The notes under the pieces were generated by a model that had not been told where the DNA came from, searched no databases, and saw nothing but the letters and a program-made list of their open reading frames with translations. From Vibrio ostreicida (GTDB taxonomy: Bacteria > Pseudomonadota > Gammaproteobacteria > Enterobacterales > Vibrionaceae), in NCBI RefSeq assembly GCF_013074385.2, contig NZ_JABEYA020000010.1, positions 1 through 64,000 on the forward strand: a stretch of DNA of 64,000 nt, given 5' to 3'. The translations under genes and the position numbers were made by a program. Numbering within the stretch: the first letter of the stretch is position 1; every line of letters begins with the position of its first letter. Shown here in pieces: positions 54,454-62,143 of the stretch.

Positions 54454-55011
54454 TTATTCATTGACGGGAAAACCCGTGCTTATTTTATTCGGTTCGTGAG
54501 GCAGTGTTGCCGTCGCGATAGTAAAACTCTGACCATTGTGACCTAAGCAATACTGATCACTTGGATTGTCTTCTGGCGCACTAAGCCCGCACTCTGCCCA
54601 AGATACACTTTCACATCCACCTTGGTTTGCGATACGCGCATGCACAATAGAGGCATTAATCTGGCTCACCGAGCACGATACTGGGAACATGGTACTAAAC
54701 GCCTTGACAACCGTGCGTCCGCCAACGGCTAAATTAATGGTACGCAGCGTGTAAATTCCAAATTCGCTCTCATCGAATGCTGCCCCCACAGAGGTCAGCG
54801 TACTGGGAGCAAAATTGTTCGGCATAGAATAAAAACCGATACCGCCAAACGAGTCCTGTTTTGCTTCACCACAATAAATATTGTGTTGGTTCACTACCAA
54901 ACCATTAATGCTGTCACTCCAAACGGGAAGTTTGCCACAATCAATGCCCTTGGCCGCAACACTACTGATCAATAGAAACGTCGTTAGCACTGCTGTTATC
55001 GTTTTCATCAT
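54454..55011 (-). CDS. secreted hypothetical protein, possibly EndoU-like
   Basis: 185 residues with a signal peptide to about SVAA. The stretch VVNQHNIYCGEAKQDSFGGI resembles the H-I-x-x-G-E then G-G motif of bacterial EndoU nucleases. However, the second catalytic His expected after GG is replaced by G-F, so activity is doubtful. Five or more cysteines suggest disulfides in the periplasm or outside. It begins three bases after the stop of a small frame, so the two are co-translated. The assignment is tentative. Confidence 0.55.
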   Translation of the reverse strand: MMKTITAVLTTFLLISSVAAKGIDCGKLPVWSDSINGLVVNQHNIYCGEAKQDSFGGIGFYSMPNNFAPSTLTSVGAAFDESEFGIYTLRTINLAVGGRTVVKAFSTMFPVSCSVSQINASIVHARIANQGGCESVSWAECGLSAPEDNPSDQYCLGHNGQSFTIATATLPHEPNKISTGFPVNE

Positions 55012-55014
55012 TAT

Positions 55015-55209
55015 TTACTCCTGCATCGTTTCTCTTACACCTGCAGCGTTATCCCACTGAGTGACGCTATCTACCGATGACCGACATCGGAGGATCTCGC
55101 CGTCATCATCACAAGCCAACATGGAACTCATCTCTCTCATCCAGACACCACAATTAAACCGACCACCATCATTGATCGTAAGAGGGTAAATGTGGTTCAA
55201 AATGGTCAT
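55015..55209 (-). CDS. small protein upstream of the EndoU-like gene
   Basis: 64 residues. ATG 55209 has TTGGAG upstream, the best ribosome site in this pair. The sequence has three cysteines (FNCGVW, LACDDDGEILRC) and no signal or membrane segment. It ends three bases before the next start, implying translational coupling. It could be a partner or inhibitor of the downstream secreted protein, or the remnant of an upstream gene. I do not recognise it. Confidence 0.45.
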   Translation of the reverse strand: MTILNHIYPLTINDGGRFNCGVWMREMSSMLACDDDGEILRCRSSVDSVTQWDNAAGVRETMQE

Positions 55210-55516
55210 TTACTCCAACTAAATAACCTGAATAATACAAAATATGCAGCCAAGCGCACACTCTTGATGAAAATTCTAAAACAATATAAAAATCAATAAC
55301 TAAATCTAATTTAAGCATGGCTTCTGAACGTTGAATCAACCAACCACTTTAAATAACAATCAAATATTCACGAACAACCTTCCAGCCCTCAGCCTTCGTA
55401 TGACGTGATAGGTCGATAAAATAGAGGCAAACCTAACACGCTTATAACCAATAACTTGACGCTTATTCACAGCCATCTACGCTAAAAAAGCCCAAGCGAT
55501 AAGGAAGAGAACAGCG
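55210..55516. other. intergenic region
   Basis: AT-rich, with promoter-like sequence for the divergent pair. No gene or repeat was seen. Confidence 0.45.
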
Positions 55517-56125
55517 ATGATGAAATTTTGTTACTTATTCCCTATTGCGAAACGTTTACGGGTTGAGTTGCAGCACCTCTCTCTTTTTGGGCTAAATGCG
55601 AGTAAACCTCATCTGTGTTTCAATCCCCATCGAATGTCTGCGCTAACGCTCATTATCTGCTTGATTATGCCCACAATCACAAGAGGCCATGCCCTAGAAG
55701 AAACCTCTGCTCGTCTATATGTGCGTGACCAACAAATTGAACTCACACTGTCGGTTGATGTGGACAACTGGATGAGGCAGTTGCCTGATATTCATCTGTG
55801 GTTATTGGGCGGCGCAGACACCCCATCTTCAGAACGACGTTTAATGAACAGCACACTGCACTCTCGACTTTCTTATATCATTCAACAAGGCACCCGACTG
55901 GTCATTGATGAGACACCAGCTCAATTGATCCCTGCGCCCTATTCTCCAGACGCCCAGCACAGCCACATCATCGAATTTCGTTTTTCAGCCACGCATACCC
56001 AAGCCTCACCTAAAGCAATCGATATCCAATTCCCACCTTCTCTCGGTAACGTGCATTTTTCGGTTGTACAACCTATTTATCAGCAGATACCCGCTGGCGT
56101 TCAACGCTCTTTATCCTTGTTATAA
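55517..56125 (+). CDS. hypothetical exported protein
   Basis: 202 residues. AAGGAAGAGA lies ahead of ATG 55517, but the hydrophobic, signal-like stretch is at residues ~41-55 (SALTLIICLIMPTI, then HA). Either an unusually long N-region or a start at the internal Met (55634, no ribosome site) is possible. The mature part is beta-rich with no cysteines in the last 140 residues (IELTLSVDVDNWMRQLPDIH and DIQFPPSLGNVHFSVVQPI). The family is unknown. It lies just before the siderophore island. Confidence 0.55.
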   Translation: MMKFCYLFPIAKRLRVELQHLSLFGLNASKPHLCFNPHRMSALTLIICLIMPTITRGHALEETSARLYVRDQQIELTLSVDVDNWMRQLPDIHLWLLGGADTPSSERRLMNSTLHSRLSYIIQQGTRLVIDETPAQLIPAPYSPDAQHSHIIEFRFSATHTQASPKAIDIQFPPSLGNVHFSVVQPIYQQIPAGVQRSLSLL

Positions 56126-56435
56126 GCCTTATCCGATCATGGTTCTTGGGCCCTCTCACTTATCTTGAGCACAGTACTGGATGACATCAATCCCACCAAC
56201 TACTACTCAATTTGGGTCCCGATATATAGAAAAAGACTTCCAATTCGAGTAGACAGAAAGACGATTGGCCCACAGAATAGCCACTCGCTAATAAGAACAA
56301 TAATAAGAATCAATATCATATATATCATGAGACACCCGACCAAAATTTCAGGTAGCTTCGCGTGAGGCTCTCCTCATTACTTGTATTAAGCATGTGTGCA
56401 CAAGCTGAAAAAACAGTTTTGAATGGAACCCGATA
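56126..56435. other. intergenic region, left edge of the siderophore island
   Basis: AT-rich. It contains AATAATAAGAATCAATATCA near 56,300, which is only weakly Fur-like. A 66-codon plus frame has no support. No integrase, tRNA or direct repeat was seen. Confidence 0.45.
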
Positions 56436-57422
56436 ATGAACAAAGCTTATTTAGAATCGAGCCCAACGGATCTCACGATCACGGGGTGCTGCCCGACTGC
56501 AAGTCGGCACTTGTTGTCATTTGGTCAATCCCCGCGCTGCCAATCTTGGGGAAATTGTCTCGGCTGTCAGATCGACACCTTGTCTGGCTACGGTGGCTGC
56601 ACCTCACATCAAATGGCAAATAACGAACAAAAATATTGCCTGAGATTACTGACCGTGATCAAAGGTGAGCGCATTGTGTGGCACAACGGTGCAGACACCC
56701 CTTTGAGCTTAGAGAAGGGAAAAAGTGTGTTGATCTTTTCAGCCACATCGTTCAACGATGTGTTCATTAGCGAATCGGAAAGCTTCGTCGAAATCGCAGA
56801 TATTCGGTTTGATTGCCAGTACCTCACTGATATTTATCAGCAAATCAGTGACAAACTCAAAGACAGCGGCATTAACCCTCGTACGGATAATCGCCCCTTT
56901 GTGTTTGATACTAATGTGGAAATCCAGCAATTTATCAGTCAGTTAGAAACCAAAAACATCCAAAAAAGCAGCGACGCAACCAATCATTTATACGCCGTCT
57001 CTCAAGCATACCAATGCCTCTCTAAATTGCTTAATCAACTAGAACTGATCCAGAACAAGAAAAAATATGACGATAATTCTAGTCTGTCGAGCCGTACGCT
57101 CAATAAAATTCGTAAGGCACACGACATGATCGCTTCTAACCCAGGAAAAAACTGGAGCATCAATGAGTTGTGTAGAGAAGTCGGCACCAATGAAACCAGT
57201 TTTAAACGTGGGTTTAGATTGCTGTTCAATACCACTTTCTCCAAGCTTCTTCAGCAAACTCGCATGACCATCGCGGCAAAAGAGCTGGAATCGACTGATC
57301 ACCCAATCATCGATATCGTCTTTAAGGTAGGTTACGCCAGTCCATCACACTTCACCAAACTGTTTAAACAACACTTTGGGGAAAACCCGCTCCAATACCG
57401 AAAGGCGCGTCAGTTTAGTTAG
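56436..57422 (+). CDS. araC1: AraC-type regulator of the siderophore island, first copy
   Basis: 328 residues. The C-terminal AraC domain (about 215-325: NWSINELCREVGTNETSFKR and DIVFKVGYASPSHFTKLFKQ) matches the YbtA/PchR-type subgroup that responds to siderophores. The N-terminal half is a sensor with many cysteines early (CC, CQ, C-x-x-C). It and the next AraC gene lie immediately ahead of a TonB receptor, an MFS transporter and an NRPS, the order of the piscibactin island. The symbol follows that island's nomenclature by position. Confidence 0.85.
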   Translation: MNKAYLESSPTDLTITGCCPTASRHLLSFGQSPRCQSWGNCLGCQIDTLSGYGGCTSHQMANNEQKYCLRLLTVIKGERIVWHNGADTPLSLEKGKSVLIFSATSFNDVFISESESFVEIADIRFDCQYLTDIYQQISDKLKDSGINPRTDNRPFVFDTNVEIQQFISQLETKNIQKSSDATNHLYAVSQAYQCLSKLLNQLELIQNKKKYDDNSSLSSRTLNKIRKAHDMIASNPGKNWSINELCREVGTNETSFKRGFRLLFNTTFSKLLQQTRMTIAAKELESTDHPIIDIVFKVGYASPSHFTKLFKQHFGENPLQYRKARQFS

Positions 57423-57552
57423 TATGTACTATCAGCCTAGTACTGATAAGTAATGACATTAAAAATGTTAAGTCCCTGTTGAATAAGGCCGCCAACATTG
57501 CGCTGATATTAGAGCTTTTTAACTAATGCAATAATAGACATAGCCCATTGTT

Positions 57553-57571
57553 AATGATAATGTTTCTCATT
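57553..57571. promoter_or_regulatory. Fur-box-like palindrome ahead of the second AraC gene
   Basis: AATGATAATGTTTCTCATT contains ATAATG-N5-CATTAT (the repeat extends to 57573), matching much of the Fur consensus GATAATGATAATCATTATC. It ends 24 bases before the start codon, where iron-loaded Fur could block transcription. Confidence 0.7.
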
Positions 57572-57594
57572 ATTAAAACAGTTACTAACGTCAT

Positions 57595-58527
57595 ATGGCT
57601 TACTACCGACTGCCTTTTAACCTCGACTTAATGGAAGAATCCATTCAGTCTAATGGCAATATCCAATTCAAGCATAATCGTGGAGAGTTCTCGCTGCGCT
57701 GCAACATGCTGAACGATGAGATTCTTCTGAGTGTTTTTCAGGGACACTTTCACGCCCCAACACAACTCGAGACTCCAGATAAAACCGAATGTGACGCCAT
57801 CACCATTATGCTCAATTTGGGCAGTGCCGTGTATTATCAGATTGACAGTCTCGGTTCACCCAAAATATTTCCTAGTAATAGTATTGCCTTGTGTTATTCG
57901 AATGTGCGTTCCGGTCTGTGTCGCTATCAGCCCCAATTAACGCAGCTGTTTGCCTTGCAGATCCCACGCTCGGTACTCATCGAATACATCGATGTCATGC
58001 AAATTGGCCTATCGACCCAGTTAAAGCTTGAACGCCGCAACCCGTTTATGATCATCAAACCGTCAACGGATGCCTTTCGTCGTATGGCGGTGCGTTTGTC
58101 TGCACATGATGTTCCGGACAAGGGGATACAACGCCACCTTTCCTACTCCTTTATGAGTGATGCCGTGCGCTATTTACTCGAAGACAGTGGCAAATGCCAG
58201 CGCCGAGATAACAGTGAAAGATTGGAAAAAGCCATGAGTATTCTCGATAAGGAGTTCATGCTCCCACCCACCATAACGCAATTGGCCCGCCGTATAGGCA
58301 CCAACGAAACGTCACTTAAAGACTGGTTCCGAAATGAATTGAATACCACGGTGCATCAGTATGTGGTTCAGCAAAGAATGGCCAAAGCCATTGAATTACT
58401 TTGTACCGCCACCTTCCCCATCGCCCACATCGCTCATGAGGTAGGCTACGCAAATCATGGCCACTTTACTGCCACGTTTAAAAAAGAGTTTGGCTGCACG
58501 CCTTCTTGTTTTATTCACTCACAATAA
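57595..58527 (+). CDS. araC2: AraC-type regulator of the siderophore island, second copy
   Basis: 310 residues. The C-terminal AraC domain ITQLARRIGTNETSLKDWFR and HIAHEVGYANHGHFTATFKK is closely like YbtA/PchR. The N-terminal part begins MAYYRLPFNLDLMEESIQSN. It shares GTNETS with the first copy, so the two are paralogues. It probably activates the receptor and synthesis genes when the siderophore is present, with Fur repression through the box just upstream. Confidence 0.85.
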   Translation: MAYYRLPFNLDLMEESIQSNGNIQFKHNRGEFSLRCNMLNDEILLSVFQGHFHAPTQLETPDKTECDAITIMLNLGSAVYYQIDSLGSPKIFPSNSIALCYSNVRSGLCRYQPQLTQLFALQIPRSVLIEYIDVMQIGLSTQLKLERRNPFMIIKPSTDAFRRMAVRLSAHDVPDKGIQRHLSYSFMSDAVRYLLEDSGKCQRRDNSERLEKAMSILDKEFMLPPTITQLARRIGTNETSLKDWFRNELNTTVHQYVVQQRMAKAIELLCTATFPIAHIAHEVGYANHGHFTATFKKEFGCTPSCFIHSQ

Positions 58528-58655
58528 AAGCATGACCGCATTGCCTTCTTTGCCCCGCGAAACCAAAAGGTCTTGATTGAAATCGAACAGAAGCAACAAA
58601 CCAGAATACCAATTTAATCTTTAAAAACAATTTTTTACCTTATAAAAATGAACAA

Positions 58656-58671
58656 AATAATTATAATTATT
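58656..58671. promoter_or_regulatory. AT palindrome ahead of the TonB receptor
   Basis: AATAATTATAATTATT is a perfect 16-base palindrome of the ATAATTATAATTAT kind, close to a Fur core, 128 bases ahead of the receptor start. It may be the Fur or AraC operator. Confidence 0.55.
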
Positions 58672-58798
58672 GTTTAAAAAACCATTCACCCTTGTAAAAC
58701 GTCGGTTCGCGCTGTTTTTCCACCCTATTGAGTTAGCAGATAACAGAGTGAATCAGCAATATAGATGTTAAAATATCAAACCACAGGATAAATCTACC

Positions 58799-60763
58799 AT
58801 GTACAGGAACGCTCCTGCCTTTTCCGTGCTCGCCGTTGCAGCCGCTACTTTCAGTGCACAAACGATTGCCGAACAAAACTACGATGACGTCATGGTCGTT
58901 GAATCAACAAAACAAGATATTCCGATAGGGCGTATCAATAGTTCGGTGATGATCAAAACAGGTGAAGAGCTGGAAAACGCTGGAATTCATGAGGTCAAGG
59001 ACCTAGAAAAAGCATTTCCTGGGCTGGTCATCCAAACTCGAGGGAATAGAACCTACGCCAACACAACCATACGTGGAATGAGCTCCCCTGATTTCTACTC
59101 GCCAACGGTCAGTATTTATGTTGACGGCATCCTTCAAGACAGCGCTTTTGCCACCCAGCAACTTTTGAACGTCGAGCACGTCGAATTGTTACGAGGGCCA
59201 CAGGGAACATTGTATGGGGGTAATGCACAGGGTGGCATCATCAATATTGTGACCCAAAAGGCCACCGAACAGGCCAAAGGTTCCGCAGAGGTGACTTACA
59301 GCAACCTCAGCCAACAATTCAACGGCTCAAGCGCAGTGGCGATCAGCGACTCAGCCTATGCCGATGTGGTGATTCGATCTCTGAAAGATCAAGGTAACAT
59401 TACGCACCTACCGAGCAATAGTGACGATGCGAATGACGTCAAAGAGTTCAGTGGTGTCGCTCGTTTTCACTACTTACCTGAAAATGATCCACTGACTGTC
59501 ACGCTATCCGTGTCAAGCGACAATCTGGACAGCCATGAAGAGTGGTATCTTACAAAAGAGGAGTACAACCAGAAAGCGACCAGTCAACCTATTCCTGAAC
59601 TAAAACGAGTGGTCAACGCTTACGCACTCAACATCGGTTATGATTTTGGCGACACCCAGCTCAGCAGCATTACCTCATACCAAAACCGAAACATTGATCG
59701 TCAGTACATTGGTGGTCAATGGGTAGAAAACCAAAATACCTTCAGTCAAGAGATCAGAGCTAACACACATTTTAGCGACACTTTGCAGACCTTATTTGGC
59801 GTCTATGCAGAAAGCCGCCAGTTTGATGGCAATGCTTCCGGCGCAACAAACGACATCAAGACCAATACTTATGCCCTGTTTGGCCAAACGACTTATGCCT
59901 TAACCGAGACCGTCGACTTAACAGCAGGCCTGAGAGCTTCCTACCTATCAACCCACTCAGATTATAGCGGTAATACAAGAGGGACTATTGATGGTTATGA
60001 TCAGAAAAAATCTGAAAGTGTGCTCTCTCCGGCAACCGCAATAGGCTGGCAGCTCAGTCCAGATTCAAGACTCTTTGCCTCACTGGCCAGTGGTTATCGC
60101 CCCGGTGGTTACAGCCACGTACCAAGAAGTAGTGCGGACAAAAACGGGTACGATGCTGAAAAATCTCTCAATGGTGAACTCGGCTGGCGTTCGTCCTTTG
60201 CTGACAACACAATGAGTCTAAGTGGCGCCTTCTACTGGATTAAGACAAAGGATATTCAACTCTACACTGGGGACCCCAGTCAGGGCAATCAAGTGTTAAG
60301 AAATATGGGGGAGGCAAAAAGTCAGGGGCTTGAGATCGATATGGCCTACTACCCAACAAACGATTTAACACTGACAATCGGTGGCACATTTGGGAAGTCC
60401 ACCTTTGAGTCTGGTAGCGACTATCAAGGGAATACGCTGATTTATGCTCCACAGACCACCGCAGTAGCCGGTATTGAGTACTTCTTGCCTCAGTCTCTAC
60501 TCGACGGCGTTTCAGTTAGCAGTCATGCTCGATATACGTCAAAAGTCTTTTTTAACGAAGCAAATACCTTATCTCAACCTGCCTACACCATCGTCGATCT
60601 GTCGGTGCGTTACGCGGTGAATGATAACCTTTCATTACGCCTATTCGGCAACAACATTACCGACCGAGACTACCAAACCTATGCATTTGCTATGGGCACC
60701 TCGACGATGAGCAATTATGGTACTGGCCGAGAAATTGGCCTTAATCTAAAGATGGAGTGGTAA
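58799..60763 (+). CDS. frpA: TonB-dependent siderophore receptor
   Basis: 654 residues with a signal peptide to about IAEQ. The TonB box is near YDDVMVVES. The plug has GIHEVKDLEKAFPGLVIQTR, the SSPDFYSPTVSIYVDG pattern and LRGPQGTLYGGNAQGGIINI. The 22-strand barrel ends with GREIGLNLKMEW and its terminal aromatic. It resembles FyuA/FrpA receptors for yersiniabactin/piscibactin and would import the ferric siderophore. The MFS gene begins five bases after its stop, so they form an operon. Confidence 0.9.
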   Translation: MYRNAPAFSVLAVAAATFSAQTIAEQNYDDVMVVESTKQDIPIGRINSSVMIKTGEELENAGIHEVKDLEKAFPGLVIQTRGNRTYANTTIRGMSSPDFYSPTVSIYVDGILQDSAFATQQLLNVEHVELLRGPQGTLYGGNAQGGIINIVTQKATEQAKGSAEVTYSNLSQQFNGSSAVAISDSAYADVVIRSLKDQGNITHLPSNSDDANDVKEFSGVARFHYLPENDPLTVTLSVSSDNLDSHEEWYLTKEEYNQKATSQPIPELKRVVNAYALNIGYDFGDTQLSSITSYQNRNIDRQYIGGQWVENQNTFSQEIRANTHFSDTLQTLFGVYAESRQFDGNASGATNDIKTNTYALFGQTTYALTETVDLTAGLRASYLSTHSDYSGNTRGTIDGYDQKKSESVLSPATAIGWQLSPDSRLFASLASGYRPGGYSHVPRSSADKNGYDAEKSLNGELGWRSSFADNTMSLSGAFYWIKTKDIQLYTGDPSQGNQVLRNMGEAKSQGLEIDMAYYPTNDLTLTIGGTFGKSTFESGSDYQGNTLIYAPQTTAVAGIEYFLPQSLLDGVSVSSHARYTSKVFFNEANTLSQPAYTIVDLSVRYAVNDNLSLRLFGNNITDRDYQTYAFAMGTSTMSNYGTGREIGLNLKMEW

Positions 60764-60767
60764 TTTT

Positions 60768-62030
60768 ATGACGCGCAACGCACGTTGTGACCAAAGTTTT
60801 GGCCTGAAACCACTGCTCGCGATTATGGCAGGTGTCTATACCATTCAGAGCCTAATTGGCATGTTCACCTTACAGGGGATCCCGGCGGTGTTGCGTTCTG
60901 AAGGTGTGTCGACATCACAAATAGGTCTGCTCTATTTAGCCATGCTGCCATGGGCTCTCAAATTTCTATGGGCGCCTTATATCGAGAAACGACGCAAGCA
61001 AGGCAACACCTTCAAAAGTCACGGCGCCATCATTTTACTCGCACAATGTTTGATATTGCTTGTTCTTGGCGTCGTGGCTCTGACTCCAGCCTTACAGCAA
61101 CCGTTGCTCTTGTTCTCCGCCGTGTTACTGCTTGCCATGTTGTCAACCTTTGCCGATATTTGCACCGATGGGCTCGCCATCGATCGCCTACCTCAAACGC
61201 AACGGGGGATCGGCAATGTAATGCAAGTGGGCGGCGGCTATTTAGGAGCAATGGTGGGTGGCGGATTGTTCATCTATCTGACCGGCGCCTACAATTGGCA
61301 AACCGCCACATTGGTTTTGATGGCTTTGGTGTCAATCATGTCGATCCCAAGTATGAACCTCTTGAGCCAGCCGTTTACACCGAGTGAAAAGAGACTGACC
61401 AGTAAACCGTCGTTGAAAAGCGCTATCCTCAACCCCAAAGTGCAGCAGGGGTTAATCTTAGTAGCACTTTGCCAGTTAGGCACACGTGGCGTCCAGTCGA
61501 TGATGATGCCCTTTCTCAGCGACAAAGGGATCGCACTTGAGGATCTCGGATTACTCGCCGCAGGGGGTGGAGCACTTACAGGCTTGGTCGGTATCGCATT
61601 CAGTGGCTGGTTACTCAACCGTGTCAGCGCACCTAAAATGTTACTGGCTTGTCTAGCTATCGAGGCGATCATTTTTAGTGGATTATGGATGCAGTCTGCT
61701 CAATATATTGATTTACCCTTAGGCGTAGAAACGCTCTTTGTCCTTAATTCCTTCATTGCTGCGGTTAAATTTGTCGCCTTGTATACCCTTATGATGGCGT
61801 GGTCATACGGCTCTCAATCTGGCGTCGATTTCTCTTTGTTTCAATCAATGGACATGATCGTTGCTATCGTAATGGCCATGGCTTGCGGCTGGGTGATCGC
61901 CAGCTTCGATTACCAAACCCATTATGCAATAACGGTTTGCACCACCGTCGTGGCGGCGTTGCTGTTGCGCTATTTAGTCCAACCTCAATCTCAACCTCAG
62001 GGTAACGCCATAAACCAGCAAGCTCCCTGA
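60768..62030 (+). CDS. irp8: MFS transporter of the siderophore island (RhtX/FptX/YbtX type)
   Basis: 420 residues with twelve membrane helices. ALKFLWAPYIEKRRKQGN and ADICTDGLAIDRLPQTQRGI are typical of the RhtX/FptX/YbtX family that moves siderophores or their iron complexes across the inner membrane. Its position between the receptor and the NRPS matches irp8 in piscibactin clusters. Import and export roles are not separable by sequence. Confidence 0.85.
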   Translation: MTRNARCDQSFGLKPLLAIMAGVYTIQSLIGMFTLQGIPAVLRSEGVSTSQIGLLYLAMLPWALKFLWAPYIEKRRKQGNTFKSHGAIILLAQCLILLVLGVVALTPALQQPLLLFSAVLLLAMLSTFADICTDGLAIDRLPQTQRGIGNVMQVGGGYLGAMVGGGLFIYLTGAYNWQTATLVLMALVSIMSIPSMNLLSQPFTPSEKRLTSKPSLKSAILNPKVQQGLILVALCQLGTRGVQSMMMPFLSDKGIALEDLGLLAAGGGALTGLVGIAFSGWLLNRVSAPKMLLACLAIEAIIFSGLWMQSAQYIDLPLGVETLFVLNSFIAAVKFVALYTLMMAWSYGSQSGVDFSLFQSMDMIVAIVMAMACGWVIASFDYQTHYAITVCTTVVAALLLRYLVQPQSQPQGNAINQQAP

Positions 62031-62040
62031 TAATTCATCC

Positions 62041-62100
62041 AGCCCGCACCCGCGGGCTAATCAAATCTGCCTCACTTTTTGCGGTTGTACTACCAACCGC
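62041..62100. promoter_or_regulatory. two hairpins between irp8 and irp2
   Basis: AGCCCGC/GCGGGCT (62041-62047 and 62052-62058) and GCGGTTG/CAACCGC (62081-62087 and 62094-62100) are perfect short stems. The second is followed shortly by TTCTTTTT. They could attenuate or end transcription from the receptor promoter before the NRPS. Confidence 0.5.
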
Positions 62101-62143
62101 TCGGGGTTCTTTTTCCCAAAATTTGCTTAAGTAAGAGACCGAC

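Noticed and set aside
56280..56330. Fur-box-like sequence ahead of the first AraC gene
   Set aside because: AATAAGAATCAATATCAT lacks a symmetrical core and matches the consensus too weakly, unlike the sites at 57553 and 58656.
56165..56365. 66-codon plus-strand frame before the first AraC gene
   Set aside because: It has no ribosome site and low-complexity Ile/Arg composition in an AT-rich promoter region.
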